Source: Polydactylus sextarius (taxonomy: Eukaryota; Chordata; Actinopteri; Polynemidae). From it: a stretch of 64,000 nucleotides of DNA. Shown in pieces: positions 47,686-59,348 of this stretch (positions are counted from its first letter, which is position 1; every line of letters begins with the position of its first letter). Under the pieces are notes generated by a model that saw nothing but the letters and a program-made list of their open reading frames with translations, did no database searches and was not told the DNA's origin. The position numbers were made by a program, and so were the translations under genes. The stretch spans positions 20,820,014 through 20,884,013 of the forward strand of contig CM028916.1 of assembly GCA_016801845.1 (NCBI GenBank), given 5' to 3'.

Positions 47686-48855
47686 CATGTACTCTGCCAG
47701 TGGCTGTTGGGTTGTTTAAAATCAATACTGTGATTTTAAAGGTGTAACCAAATGTGCTGTTGACTGTTTGTTAAAACACAAGGTTGAAAAACTACACTAT
47801 TTTACCTTGTTTGTCCTGCTCATCCAACAGTACAGGAGTACGAGTAACCTCCATTTTTAATGTAGTTCTGCAACAAATCCTTTGTAATGACCAATGAGGC
47901 TTTAGTTTGAGATACTTTTTGAATTTTACATTGTGTAGAAGTGAGTCTGATGATTAATTTATTGAATTAATATCAGATTAGGGCTGAGTTTGACAACATT
48001 AGTTTTAGCTGACAACACTTCACACACTGGTAGCTTTGCCAGAGTGTGTAGCCAGCATTAACCACCAATAAATGTTTTTCGTGAAACAAAATAAATCAAA
48101 TTTAATTTATAGTTGAAGAAGGAGCTTCAGAGGTGTTCGGTCACAGTTTAAAAAAGAGTCACAAATTTTCAGCTGCTGGGGATAATGTTTGATTATGTTT
48201 TGCACATACACGAGACGACTCGCAGGCTTCCGTATGAACTTCCCATGGCTTGGGTCCTCAAACATCGTGTCCGAGGTAGAAACCCGCCACCTGAGAACCA
48301 CCATTGCAAACAAACCGCTGCCCACTGCGCTTCAAGGAGTCACTTCATTTGTCAACGTCGTTGTCGTCACCAGTTACAGGTAAAAGTTCAAAGGTACAGG
48401 AAGCCAAATGGGATAAACTTGATCTTTGCTTTAGTAGTGACAGCTTTATTAACAGGGACGTGAAGTGTGTCGTGTATTTTTCTTTGGAGTTTGATCTTGT
48501 GCATGTTTTCCTCTGTAAACTGGGATGGTACAAGTCAAACCATCAGCTGTGCTAACAAGCTGAGTTACAGCGGAACGATTGATATTTTACTAAATAAAGG
48601 TGTAATAATGTTACACGACAGACATTAGGGAACTGAATTTAAAGTTGGACATGATGTGCTCTGCAAAGACTTGCTGGACAGAAAGGTTTAAAAAAATAAG
48701 TAGGAAGTAGTAATAAGTGATAAATATAATATAAGGTAATACAATAATTGTTACTAAAAAAAAAAGATAGAATAAACTTATATAGGAAAGTCAGATAAAG
48801 TACTAGTAGTTGTGCAGATTAAAATTCAAAATTCATAAAATAGTATTAAAAATTG
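47686..48855. other. Spacer downstream of serbp1
   Basis: No gene is supported. It contains copy B of the direct duplication (48621-48677) and A-rich simple sequence near 48755. Confidence 0.55.
48621..48677 (+). repeat. Copy B of the 56-bp direct duplication
   Basis: gacattaggg, aactgaatttaaagtt, then gtgctctgcaaagacttgct. It lies about 1.1 kb from copy A, with no similarity in the flanks. Confidence 0.8.
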
Positions 48856-48859
48856 GTAA

Positions 48860-50840
48860 ATCACTTTCAACCTGGAAAACAAAACAGACATGGTGGTTTC
48901 ATTCCCTTTTGTTTGCTGACTGACTTTGTGCAGTTTATTTCAAACCACGCAGATTTTTATTTGAAGACGAATGCAGCTGATGGAATGTCTGTCGAGGCTT
49001 ATCTTGGAGGACAGATAATCCCTCGCACATTTCCTTACACATTCTAGTAAAATCCACCACAATAAAGTTGAGGATGTGACTCCATGGCAGTGGATAGTCT
49101 CATGTTCACAAATCCAACCCCTGATTTGGTCAAACAGAGAATGAGGTTACACACTAAAGCTGATATTTTAGCCACTTCCCAGGCGGAGAGGCAAATCCTA
49201 AAGGCTCGCAATCGATTTTTTACTGGTCTGTCAATTTTGACAACAAGCTGCATCTCACAACATTCCACAGATCAGATGGTCTGATGGTCTGATGATCTGA
49301 TAATCCTTCCTCATATTCTTTCAGATGACCAGACTGGATTTATTTAGGGATTCAACCGTTAAACTTAATCTATACAAAATCTGACACTCCATCTCCAGAA
49401 GCAGTAAGTGGGACTAGCTTCTTCATACCCTGAGCGAATTTGGATTTGTCTATTTTGACTGTATTGATTCAACTCCTTCAGTTTATACCAGCTCTATCTC
49501 CTCTTATTATTTTCCTTTCAGAGAGACTAAACAGGGTGACCCACTGGGTCCACTACTTTTTGTTCTAGTCTGAGAGCCACTTTACATTGTTTTAAGAAGC
49601 AAGGTATAGTACTCCTTAATGTTCTTGAAGACTTTGGTAACATATCAGAGAATAAACTCAATTCTAACAAAAGTCCGTCCTTTCCTATTAACACAAATAC
49701 TGATAAACTTCCCAATCTGCCATTTAAACTTTCAGTGGATTCCTTCACATACTTGGGCGAAAAAGTCACAAAGTCCATAATAAAGTCCTAATATAATATA
49801 TAATTTATTTAATTTTACTCAGCTTTTAGAACAGTCCAAAAAAAGATGTCAAGCGACAGTCAACTTTACCACTATCCCTTATTGGGAGAATGAGTTGTGA
49901 AGATTAATATAGTACCCAAATATCTCTGTCAGTTCCAAGCTACACCTGTGTTTACAACACATCTTTTTTTTATAGTATTTAACCATATGGTCTCTTCTTT
50001 TATTTGGAATAATGAATTAGTGCACATGAGAAAAGAATTGAGAGAAAAACCAAAACCTGTAGGTGGGCTCTCCCTCTCCTCTCCCTGGCTAAGGGATTGG
50101 AATGATTTCTGCACGTCCCTCAGATTGAACAGGCCAAAAACAACCCACATTCACTTCCTGCTCTATTCTGTTCATCCTTGTCATCAATAATAATATCAAA
50201 ATTAACATAATTGTCACCAAGCCCCTATGTACTTTGACTACTTTTACTTTAAAACAAAATAAAGAAACATCTCTATGATGGTTTTTGCACTTAGTAACCT
50301 TTTTTTCCAGCCATTTCTTCTTCCAGATCTGGCATGATAAGGCTATACGTTGTATTGGAGACAATACATTTTCCAGATTTGAACAAAGAACAGGGTATTT
50401 GCATGTAAAAAATTGATAATTTTTCATGTTACATTTTTACAACTACATTTTTTCAAGGCTATACTTGTTAAGAGTATTCCCAAACCTAAGTCCTATCAGT
50501 AATGAGTGTAAACAGACCACAGCAACCATCTACCACATGTTATGGTCCAGTTCTAATCTTGCCTCAAAAAAAGTTCATTCTTTTTTGACACCATATCTCA
50601 GACATGTGACTATAAAATTCTTCCTCGGTTGCTATTTTTGGCATAATTCCTGACGACTCAGACTCTGATGCAGAATATAAAACCCAGAGTAAAATTAGAT
50701 GCACACTAAATGGCTCCGTTCAGATATCTTATAAAACAAATCCCGTTTGTAAACTATGTGAATATGTTACCTGGCCTGGAACTTTGAATTCACATCTTCA
50801 TCTCTCTCGTCTGTGTTAATACAAGATGCACTTCTTTTGA
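48860..50840 (+). pseudogene. Decayed L1-like LINE (ORF2 fragments)
   Basis: Collinear broken frames recall fish L1-type ORF2. The pieces are EAYLGGQIIPRTF (about 48993-49035), NPTPDLVKQRMRLHTKADI followed by LATSQAERQILKARNRFF (49108-49220), DQTGFI (near 49330), a reverse-transcriptase palm-like stretch with many stops (49400-49570), and ENKLNSNKSPSFPIN then FTYLGEKVTKS (49650-49780). SSFIWNNELVH and KPKPVGGLSLSSPWLRDW follow (49993-50100). Numerous stops and frame changes show that it is dead. Start and end are approximate; no poly-A tail or target duplication was fixed. Confidence 0.75.
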
Positions 50841-51960
50841 TTTTTGTGTCTGTCTTATGATTGTCTTCTTTGATGGTAATGTCTCTAACAGTTGCTGTAT
50901 CTTGATGTACTGCGTGTTAACTGGTAAAAAACCTTTATACATATTTTTTTTTAAAGTTTTTTAAAATCTAGAACAGTAAATGGGTAGATAGAAAATAATT
51001 AGAATTGTAAAATAACATATAATACAAATAACAAAATAAGAATAAATAAATAGATACATAAATACTATGCAGCTTAATCAGTATTTGTGTTAAATTGTTA
51101 AATGAGCGTTTGTGAATCTTTGATGTGTTCTCTGCTGCAGGGTCACAGCTTTGGTTCCCAGCATGAACTGAGATTTTGCTGTCGCCTTCAAAACCTGTCT
51201 GAATGAACAATAGCTGTGTGTGTGCGGGCTGTAAACAGACTGTATTATACTCAGTGAATGGCTCATAGCTTGTGAGTGTTTGTATTGTTCAGCCTGTAAA
51301 TGTGAAACAAACAGAGACAAAGCTGCAGCAGCGTTCGCCTGACCGGTCAACTTTTGATCAAATCTGAGTTTCTCCAGGAAATTCCCCCCTTGATAAATGT
51401 TTTAAGTGAAGTCTATTGTAATGATCAATCAATCAAAGTCTTAATAAGTGAGTTAATGATTAATAGACCGTGTGATGTAACTGACCTACTGCAGAGGCTG
51501 TTTCAGTTTGTTGTTACTGAAGAACAAAAAGTTCAGCCCCCTGTTGAAAGCTCCTGTTGTTCAGTGTTTGTTATGAGAAACCAGTGGAACCAGTGAGAGC
51601 TGTCAGTGTGTGTGAATTGTGTAATTACACAATTAGTCCACTGATAGAATATCAACTAATTTCATCATTGATTTTTTTCATCACATACAAACTGAATCTT
51701 ATTTTGACGGACGCGCGGCACCTGTGCTTCTTTCTTCTGGTGTTGTGACACAAGTTTGTGGAAATTTTAGAACAAACTGAAAAAAGTTGACCTTTTTTAA
51801 CCATAAACTTACAGGAGTCCATTTAATGAAAAAATGAAACAAAACTTAATCCAAACATTATCTTAGTACAGATTCAAGAAATAGAAACATCTATATTAGT
51901 GACAAAAAGATGAACAAACTAGGATCTTCAACATCAGCAAAACACACCAACAGACTGCTG
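50841..51960. other. Spacer before the zinc-finger gene
   Basis: No gene is supported. The stretch is AT-rich with only short open frames. Confidence 0.55.
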
Positions 51961-52324
51961 ATCTAGGATTGCACGTTTAATTCCAGATAAACCCCAACCA
52001 GTGAACATTCACGTTTTTTACAGAAAGTGTTTTCCCCAGCCGCTGCCACTCTGCCGTCATCCCAACGTAAACGCACTGATGTGGACTGAAAATGACCCAC
52101 GTTCTCCATGGTAAGAGCTGATCTGGATCCCGCTGTAATCCTGTTTAGTTTCAGAGTTAAAAACAAGTGAGGCAAGTGAGTTACAACTATCAATCATTTT
52201 TTTTCTGAGAAGCACCAAAAATTCCTCTGAAACCTGTCAAAGGATTTAAACCAGAAACTCAGAAGCAGCAGTGAGGTTGTGGTCAGTCAGTTTGAGTAAG
52301 TCCGGGTCTTTCCTTCCTGTTGGG
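51961..52324 (-). other. Probable 3' UTR of the zinc-finger gene
   Basis: On the minus strand this follows the stop of the zinc-finger gene. An ATTAAA hexamer (tttaat on the + strand near 51975-51980) is the nearest candidate poly(A) signal. Confidence 0.4.
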
Positions 52325-55300
52325 CTAGACGGGAGCGGTACCCTGCTCAGCCAGGTGGTGTTTCTGCTGATGGATTCTCAGGTTCTGCTTCCCGGCAAAT
52401 CTCTTTCCACAGTGTTCGCAGGCAAATGGCCGCTCGCCGGTGTGGACACTCTGGTGCGTCTTCAGGTGCCCAGACTGTGTGAAGCGCTTACCGCACTGAG
52501 CGCAGCTGTACGGTCGCTCGCCTGTATGCACGCGAACGTGTGTCTCCAGGCTTCGCGACGATGTGAAGCACTTCCCACAGTAGGTGCAGATGAAGCGCCG
52601 GTCCCTGCAGTACCGGTTCAGGTCCATAGGGTCGAGCCTGGAACTGGGGAGACCCAGCGCCATCGGGAAACCAGCGGTGCTTAAGTCAGATACTTTGTCC
52701 AGGAGTGACGGCTGGTGGTCACGTTTGAGGAAAGGCCGGTGAGACATAGGCACCATGCTCGGCAGAGCCTGACCCGTCCACGATGAGCAGTGTTCTAGCT
52801 CTGCGTCGTACGGTAGCGAGCTGATCAGGGACACGCCGCGCTTCTGCTCTGACGACCCTGGCACCGCACTGCTTCCAGACCCGAGAAAGAATGGCTTACT
52901 GAGGGAGGCCGTGGGCAAAGCGTCACTGTCCGACTCTGATGCCAAGTTGGACATGACGTCTGATGGGTTGGTCTCTGCGACGCCTGCAGAACCCGGAGAC
53001 CCCTGTGCACTGTGGGAATCTTGACACTCGACTTGCTCCAACAGTCCGTCGCTGCTCTGATCCCACGGCCTCACGTCCGACAGGGCAGAGGTCATCATCC
53101 CGGATGGCCCCTCCTCGCTGTCATCAGTACCTGACAGCGGCACCTCCGTCCCTTCAAACAAAACAGGAGACACAGAGTTTAGAAACATCACAGTTTTGTA
53201 GGACTAGAGACACTTGTCTGTTTTCCTGTCTTACCGTCCTCGCTGAGGAACAGCTCGTCTGCAGTGTCCGTGCTGTTCACCTCTTCTTTCGCCATTTCCT
53301 CCTTCACCAAAATAATGTCCTGGACATTCATCTTTTCCTCCACAGCAGCTGATGCAGCATCCTGGAAACAAATACAACAGACTGTTTGTGGAGATTCTCA
53401 TTCATCCAGGTCAATGCAATGTTGAATCTATGGCAACTGGAGTGTTATCAATTGTTCTTCCAAGAGTCTCCTTCTGATGGAGAGTGGTGGAGTCCCAGAG
53501 TTTATCCTCTATGGAACACCAGAGATCTAGTGTTCACTGGTGTATTAATGACAGATTCAACTACCTAGGTTCAACTTCAGAAAATACAGGACAATGACTT
53601 GATCAATCAATCAAAAAAGTTTATGATGATGCCCCAAACCTGGTGAAGATAAAGATAAAGTGGCAGCTTATCACATTTATACAGAGTCCAGGAGATGCCA
53701 TGAAGAAATAAAACTATTCGTTGGCACGTTAGTAAATTGTCCCATGGAGGACGTAGCAGTTGGTTGTCATTGTACCATTTTTTTTCTCCATGACTGTTCT
53801 TGCACTCTCTCATTTGAGAGGCCAGAACCAGTGTTTTATTGTTTTGTGAGGACGAAAATTTCAGCTTGGTGCTAAACCATTGAAAAACGATGCAGTTAAA
53901 AACAGCTGTCTGGTTTCCCTAGTTGGGTCTGCATCTTGGTGTTTTTTAGGTCCATGCTGGAGTTAAATGTTTTAACTTTTGTCCAATAAAAAAATATTAT
54001 TGATCTTTTCTTGTGCCAGTTCTGTTGGAGGACAACTGAACAGGTTTTAAATTTTTGTTTCACGTCTTATCTGAAAGATGAAGGACGCACATCTGAGCTC
54101 CTGGTCTTTATCCTCTTATCTTATCCTTGTTATTGTCTTATCCTCTGGTTAAACAAGTGACACATAGTGGGTCATGAGGTTAACAAGTTGTTGACCCTCC
54201 CTGCTGTTCCTGATCAAAGATGGCGTCTTCCAAACCATAAATGAGCCTAGAGCTGGAGCTCTTCTCACCTCTGTGGCCACCGGGGTCACCATCTCTGTCG
54301 TTGCCTCTAAAACAGGAACTCTTCCGCTTCTTTTCAGACATGAGGCCTTCAGCTGCTTGGTGCCCACTCCGGTCATTACGGCTCGCTCTGTGTGGAAAAT
54401 AAAAACACCCGGGCACTTAATGTTTAAAAATGAAACACAAGAAAAAAAAAAGAGAGGGGTCATTGAGGGACTTCTGGTGGATTCATTTGACTCCAGTGGG
54501 ATGTATAGGTTGACTGATCTATCCATGTTCATTTTCACTGGTAAAAGAAGAACTCATACCTTTTATAAACAAAAAAAATCAAAACCCAAATATACTCAAA
54601 AACATGACTTTACACACTGATAATTATAATTTGTGAATCTTGTCATAACACATCACCAGTCAACCAGACCATTATATGTTAAGTGTTATATTTGATATCA
54701 AATCTTCAGTTCGGCATGAAACAGTGCTAACTTTCACCTGTTAATGTGAACTTTTCTATCCTGACTGTGAATTCTGAGTTAGTGGAAACTGACCAACTCA
54801 AAGGGCTGGTAAAGTTGACAGTGAATAGTAGAAAAGTTTTTAGTTTGGTATGTTTGCCAAATGTGTAAATGAGTCCAAATTTAAGCCAGCTAATTGACAC
54901 TGAATCAAATTCATTTGAAAATATAATGCATGTGGAATTGAAACTGTGCAGATTTCCAGTGGGATTTGGTGTGAAGATGTCTGTGGAACTGTCTGTGGAA
55001 CTGTCTGTGGAACTGTCTGTGGAACTGTCTGTGGAACTGTCTGTGGAACTGTCTGTGGAACTGTCTGTGGAACTGTGTGGACGGAGCTGCACCGGTGCAC
55101 ACCGCGCCTCCATCAGCGGCGAGTCGCTGTGCGTGAACCGGCAGCTGTTGGTAAAAATAAATAAATTAAAAAGAAAGAAAGAAGGAATAAAAGAGCCGGT
55201 AACTGACCGAGAGAGAATTCCAGCAGCCCCCCGCCGGCCTCCACCTCCGGCCCGCCGCCGTAGTCCAGTACGCCACGCTGCTGTTCCCGGGCCAGGATGG

Positions 55301-55478
55301 TCTCTATCATCTCCAGCTTTCTCCTCAGCGTCTCGTTCTCCTTGTGACTGCGGGAGATCTCGAGTTGTAGCACAGCGTAGCTGCCGTCCACCAGCTCGCA
55401 GATCTCCGCCACGGCCGCTTTGGTCAGCGCCTCCATGATGGACGTCAGTTGGGAATGAAACGCCTTGTAACTCGTCAT
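52325..55478 (-). CDS. C2H2 zinc-finger protein, three fingers, with N-terminal coiled coil
   Basis: A likely nuclear DNA-binding protein of the fish C2H2 family whose N-terminus is a short coiled coil (no KRAB, SCAN or BTB seen). Four exons on the minus strand join in phase: 55478-55208, 54387-54269, 53361-53235 and 53151-52325. They give 447 aa. The first exon codes MTSYKAFHSQLTSIMEALTK, then AAVAEICELVDGSYAVLQLE and ENETLRRKLEMIETIL (coiled coil). Exon 2 uses the strong donor GAG|GTGAGA; the alternative frame in that exon is rejected because it breaks phase. Exons 3 and 4 hold acidic linker (VQDIILVKEEMAKEE, then GTDDSEEG). Three C2H2 fingers close the protein: CTYC...H...H, CAQC...H...H and CEHC...H...H, with HTGERPYSC and HTGERPFAC linkers, about residues 360-440. 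Such proteins expand rapidly in teleosts, so I give no symbol. The gene is divergent from dnaaf11, with about 660 bases between the two start codons. Confidence 0.85.
53385..53480. repeat. Possible interspersed repeat edge inside the zinc-finger gene
   Basis: The phrase ggagattctcattcatccag followed by gtcaatgcaatgttgaa resembles a widespread fish repeat, but only a short stretch fits. Low confidence. Confidence 0.3.
54979..55078. repeat. 12-bp minisatellite, about 8 copies
   Basis: The unit gtctgtggaact repeats in near-perfect tandem array. It lies in intron 1 of the zinc-finger gene. The 12-base period keeps every frame open, producing artefactual repeats such as SVEL on one strand and QFHR on the other. 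Confidence 0.97.
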
Positions 55479-55928
55479 GACGACTGGATACCGAATCGTG
55501 ATTTAAATTAACGTCAGTGCGAGAAGGAGAGCGGCGCCCGGTAAGCTGCCGCCGATAACCGGCCCTCGTTTAGCCCGGACAGTGAGCTGGGCGTCCGGCG
55601 GATGGCTGCCGCTGTTACGGCTAGTGCTTGTTGTTATCGACAGCTCCAGCGTGCGACTGAACGACTTCCGCAACGGCACTTTCAAAATAAAACACTTAGA
55701 GTAAATCTAGCGTGGTGCCTTCGGGTGCGATTTGTAATTCGTAAGATATCTTTCATACGTTTTAAAACAAAGCAAGGATAGATTGAAGATTTAATCATAT
55801 TTGTCTTAACTGGTATGTATGATGGAAATTTGTGTTTAAATTTATTTCCTATTTTGACGTTTTAACTTACCGTTAACTAACTGTTTTTAACTTTTTCTTC
55901 TCTTGTTTCTTTCTTTCTTTTCTTTTCT

Positions 55929-55929
<1 letters not shown>

Positions 55930-55995
<66 letters not shown>
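55930..55995. repeat. (GT)n microsatellite in the divergent promoter
   Basis: A GT run of about 33 units with a single C interruption at its start. It separates the two putative promoter halves. Confidence 0.95.
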
Positions 55996-55999
<4 letters not shown>

Positions 56000-56106
56000 G
56001 TGCGTGTGTGTGTCGCCCTTTTAAAATCTTCGAAATACAAACTCCGTCTTCTCTGCAAGGTACTCTTTTAGTAGTTTCCCATTGTACCCAAATGCTACTA
56101 GGGTCG

Positions 56107-56120
56107 GTTTCCACGACAAC
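56107..56120 (+). promoter_or_regulatory. dnaaf11: RFX X-box-like site upstream of dnaaf11
   Basis: gtttccacgacaac differs from the ideal palindromic X-box GTTGCCATGGCAAC at three positions, one in each 6-base half-site and one in the centre. It lies 20 bases before the dnaaf11 ATG. RFX factors drive many motile-cilia genes, so the site fits the gene, but this is a by-eye call. Confidence 0.5.
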
Positions 56121-56140
56121 GCCAACGACAACAGACAAAG

Positions 56141-59100
56141 ATGGTTCATAGTAAGTTAAAACTAAAAAGTAAAACTTAACTTAACTATATATATAAAAAA
56201 ACGATATTTATGTGTATATTTACTGTAAGATATTATGAAGTATATGGTGGGTTTTTCAGATTGCGTATTTTGTGAACGGGAGCTTATGTTAGAAAAGTTA
56301 GCTGTTAGCTAAATTTCTTAGCGGTGTGCTAACGTCTAAGTCAATGTAGCAGTAAACTAACGCTGGTTTTATTTGTTAATTATTCATTCACGTTATTAGC
56401 TGTTGGTGATATTATCAGTACAATCACTTTTACTTAACTAACCACTGCCGGTAGACTACTGCTGTACCTGTTAACGCTCTTTATTTACTTCACCACCAAT
56501 AACAAACGTACAGTGAAGGTCAGTGGTTAGTGATACTCTTCAACGTTTAATACAAAAATGTAGCTTAAAATTATTATTGTTATTTTATTTTAAAAAAATA
56601 ATAGTATTTTTAAACTAAGTTTTATTTTTTAAATCTGTGCAAACACTTCACAATTTTCAGTTCATCATTTTCGCAGATATAAACAAATGTTATAAATGAA
56701 TGAACTTTTTTTTTTACTGGCTTTGCAGACACACAGCAGTTTATGGACAGCTCAAATACCAAACATTACATATAAAATCTGTCATTTAAAATACGTTTCT
56801 ACTATCTACCAGACTGAAACATAACACTTAAAATAAACATATTTTTAAAAGTTTGTCCCTGATCTGTGGTATAAACCCAATTCTAAAAGTAACTGTTGTT
56901 AAAATTAATTATTATATACACTTTGTGATTTGCTAACATAATAATCAATGTGAACTTAAACCAAAATTACAACCAATATTTAGTAGCTGTAGTAAAGGAT
57001 TCCAGAAAATTTACATCAGTAAAGATTTGACCTCTGACCCTTAAGTCTCAGAAGACATGGTCCGCCGGCGCGCTGAGCACAATGAGTGCGAGATCTTCTC
57101 CCTGGAGGAGGTGTCCCTGCACCAGCAGGACATCGAGCAGATCCAACATCTGGACAGGTGGTGCAGGGACCTCAGGATCCTCTACCTGCAGAACAACCTC
57201 ATTCCCAGGATCGGTGAGACATCACACCATGGTTCAGTCAGAGCAACCGCATGTTGAAATATTCTCATTTAAATAATGTTGAACTGACATGCACAGTTGC
57301 ATGAAACCGAGACAGTAAATTATAATAAATTCAGTTTTAATATTTGACTAACAAATCACCACATGAATCTTTCATGCTTCATTGTCTCATCTGTTCATGT
57401 AGAGAATTTGAGTCGCCTGAAGAAACTGGAGTACTTGAATCTGGCCTTGAACAATATTGAAGTTATTGAAAACCTGGAGGGTGAGTTTCTGTTTATTTCT
57501 GTAGATTGTTCAGGCGATAACTGTCTGTTAAAGTTGATCAGAGATCCATTCAGTCAACAACTAAACATTTTTTTTGATGAACCAAATGTTTTGATTGCAG
57601 TTACAATTTGACTGTCTGCCTGTTTATTTATTGTTTGTCTATCTGCCTGTCTGTGTTTGTCTTTGGTCCTCAGGTTGTGAGAGCCTGCAGAAGTTGGACC
57701 TGACAGTGAACTTTGTGGGTCGTCTGAGCAGCGTTGAGTCTCTTAGACAGAACATCGACCTCAGAGAGCTGTTCCTAGTTGGTAACCCCTGCACAGAGTT
57801 CGACGGCTACCGGCAGTACGTGGTGGCTTCTCTGCCCCAACTCAAGGTGACTTCAATTATTTATTTATTAACAACAACAATACATGCATGGGCCAGTTTT
57901 GATAAATAGTGGATTGTTTAAACTATTTATCAAACAAAACTGCCATCAGTTTGAAGATGTCATTTTTGACTTTTTTAGATTCTCTGAGGTTCTAGAGTAG
58001 GTTAAAAGGGGGTTAAGGTTAAAAAAATATGTGTATTGATATTGATCTATAGACAGAAAAGTTATGTGTATTACCAGAATGACTTGTGGCCGGTGCATCT
58101 TCAAGCTGGACTGCAGCAACAACAGCACTGAGCTTGTTTGTTTTTGTAAAATTACAAAAACTCTTGTGGTTTTGAAAACTCAGTGGCTGGACGGGACAGA
58201 GATCAGCCGGTCAGAGAGGATTCAAGCATCTCAGGGACTGGAGGAGATGAGGAGGCGAGTCCTGCAGCAAGAGAGGGAGTATCTGAGGAGGAGAGCCGAG
58301 CAGAAAGAAGAGGCACAGAGGAAGGCTGCAGGAGAAGAGCAAGGAAATAAAGCGAACAGGCCTGGCTTCGATCGCCGCTGGTACACTGACATCAACAACA
58401 CAATGTGAGTAAACACAACAATTTCCTCTCATTGGTACACCATAGCAGACTGTTGAATACATTGTTGAAGACATTGATCAGAGCTGATCAGTAAGTCAAC
58501 TTAAGTATCAGCTCAGAGCACTTTTCTTTCAGTCAACTTTTAACTTTACTTTTGCTGCTTTAAAACATTCAGGTTATCATGTCACATTTTCAGATCAGTA
58601 AAAAAGTAAAACAATGTGATGTGTGTGTACAAATAAATTCAAAAGGATATAAGTCATGTGCATGTAAAATAAAATCTCAATGACTTGAAGTTCACAGTTA
58701 AACTACTGCAGCAGTTTCTTTCTTTATTTTTTTTTTTTTTAACTGTTTAAAAGTGTTCTCTGTCTTTACAGTCCAATGCCAGAGGAGAACAAAGAGAACC
58801 AAGAGGTGGAGAAGAATGTAGACCAGGAGACCACGATCCCTGAATCAGACAAGGAGCAACTTGAGAGGGAGTTCTGGCACACGCCGTGTTCGTTCACCCC
58901 CGAATCTCGTCTGGAGGCTCATCACCACCTGGAGGAGAAGAGGAAGGCGAAAGAGAAGTAAGTGTCTAACTATAGATGAAGATTATAGATGACAGATTCT
59001 GTCAGTTTTTTGTCCATTATAATTTGTTTGAACAATCTAATTAAAGTCAAGAAAACACATACTGTAGTTACAATACACAGCTGATGTCACAGCTTTTTTT

Positions 59101-59348
59101 ATTACTTGCAGTAGTAGTATTTAAACATTCTATTTTTCCTGAACAGAAATTCCTGAATGTCTTTCTTTTTTTTCGACGTCAAAAGAAGAAAACTTAATTT
59201 GATTTAAATGTTAGGGCACAGTTAAAAATGGAAAACAGAATCAGTGATTTTTGAGTGAGTGTGTTTCCCTGCGGTAAATGGCTACTAACATCAGTGTTTC
59301 ATCAGGGAACAGAAGAAGAGAAAGATGAACACTGAGAACTACAACTGA
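56141..59348 (+). CDS. dnaaf11: dnaaf11 (lrrc6/seahorse), axonemal dynein assembly factor, C-terminally short
   Basis: DNAAF11 is a cytoplasmic factor needed to pre-assemble outer and inner dynein arms of motile cilia. Seven exons join in phase: 56141-56150 (only MVH plus one base), 57046-57213, 57403-57480, 57674-57846, 58184-58404, 58772-58957 and 59306-59348. They give 292 aa. The tiny first exon was chosen because its donor (ATA|GTAAGT) and phase give MVHISEDMVRRRAEHNE, close to the family N-terminus. Starting at the ATG at 57057 is possible but would drop 14 residues. The protein has leucine-rich repeats (DLRILYLQNNLIPRI, KKLEYLNLALNNIEVIENLE, LQKLDLTVNFVGRLSSV), an LRR cap (ELFLVGNPCTEF, LPQLKWLDG), a charged coiled coil (about 150-200), GFDRRWYTDINNT and FTPESRLEAHHHLEEKRK. 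It then ends KEQKKRKMNTENYN. Human DNAAF11 is 466 aa and continues with a CS/p23-like domain that I cannot find in the 4.6 kb that remain. Confidence 0.9.

Larger units (their letters stand above)
55479..56140. promoter_or_regulatory. Bidirectional promoter region between the zinc-finger gene and dnaaf11
   Basis: The two start codons diverge across 662 bases. The left third is GC-rich (5' UTR and promoter of the zinc-finger gene); the right part carries a long GT microsatellite (55930-55995) and an X-box-like site at 56107-56120. No TATA box stands out. Confidence 0.6.

Noticed and set aside
52271..52684. 137-codon plus-strand open frame
   Set aside because: Antisense shadow of the zinc-finger exon of the minus-strand gene.
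54180..54386. Alternative reading of zinc-finger exon 2 in the other frame (SEKKRKSSCFRGNDRDGD)
   Set aside because: It looks protein-like, but it needs a different acceptor and ends in a stop without a donor of fitting phase. The chosen frame uses a strong GTGAGA donor and joins both neighbours in phase.
54869..55438. 189-codon plus-strand open frame with SVEL repeats
   Set aside because: Produced by the 12-bp minisatellite and the antisense of zinc-finger exon 1. No splice or domain support.
56140..57060. Starting dnaaf11 at the ATG at 57057
   Set aside because: Possible, but the small exon at 56141-56150 has a perfect donor and gives the family-like N-terminus MVHISED; the downstream ATG would remove it.
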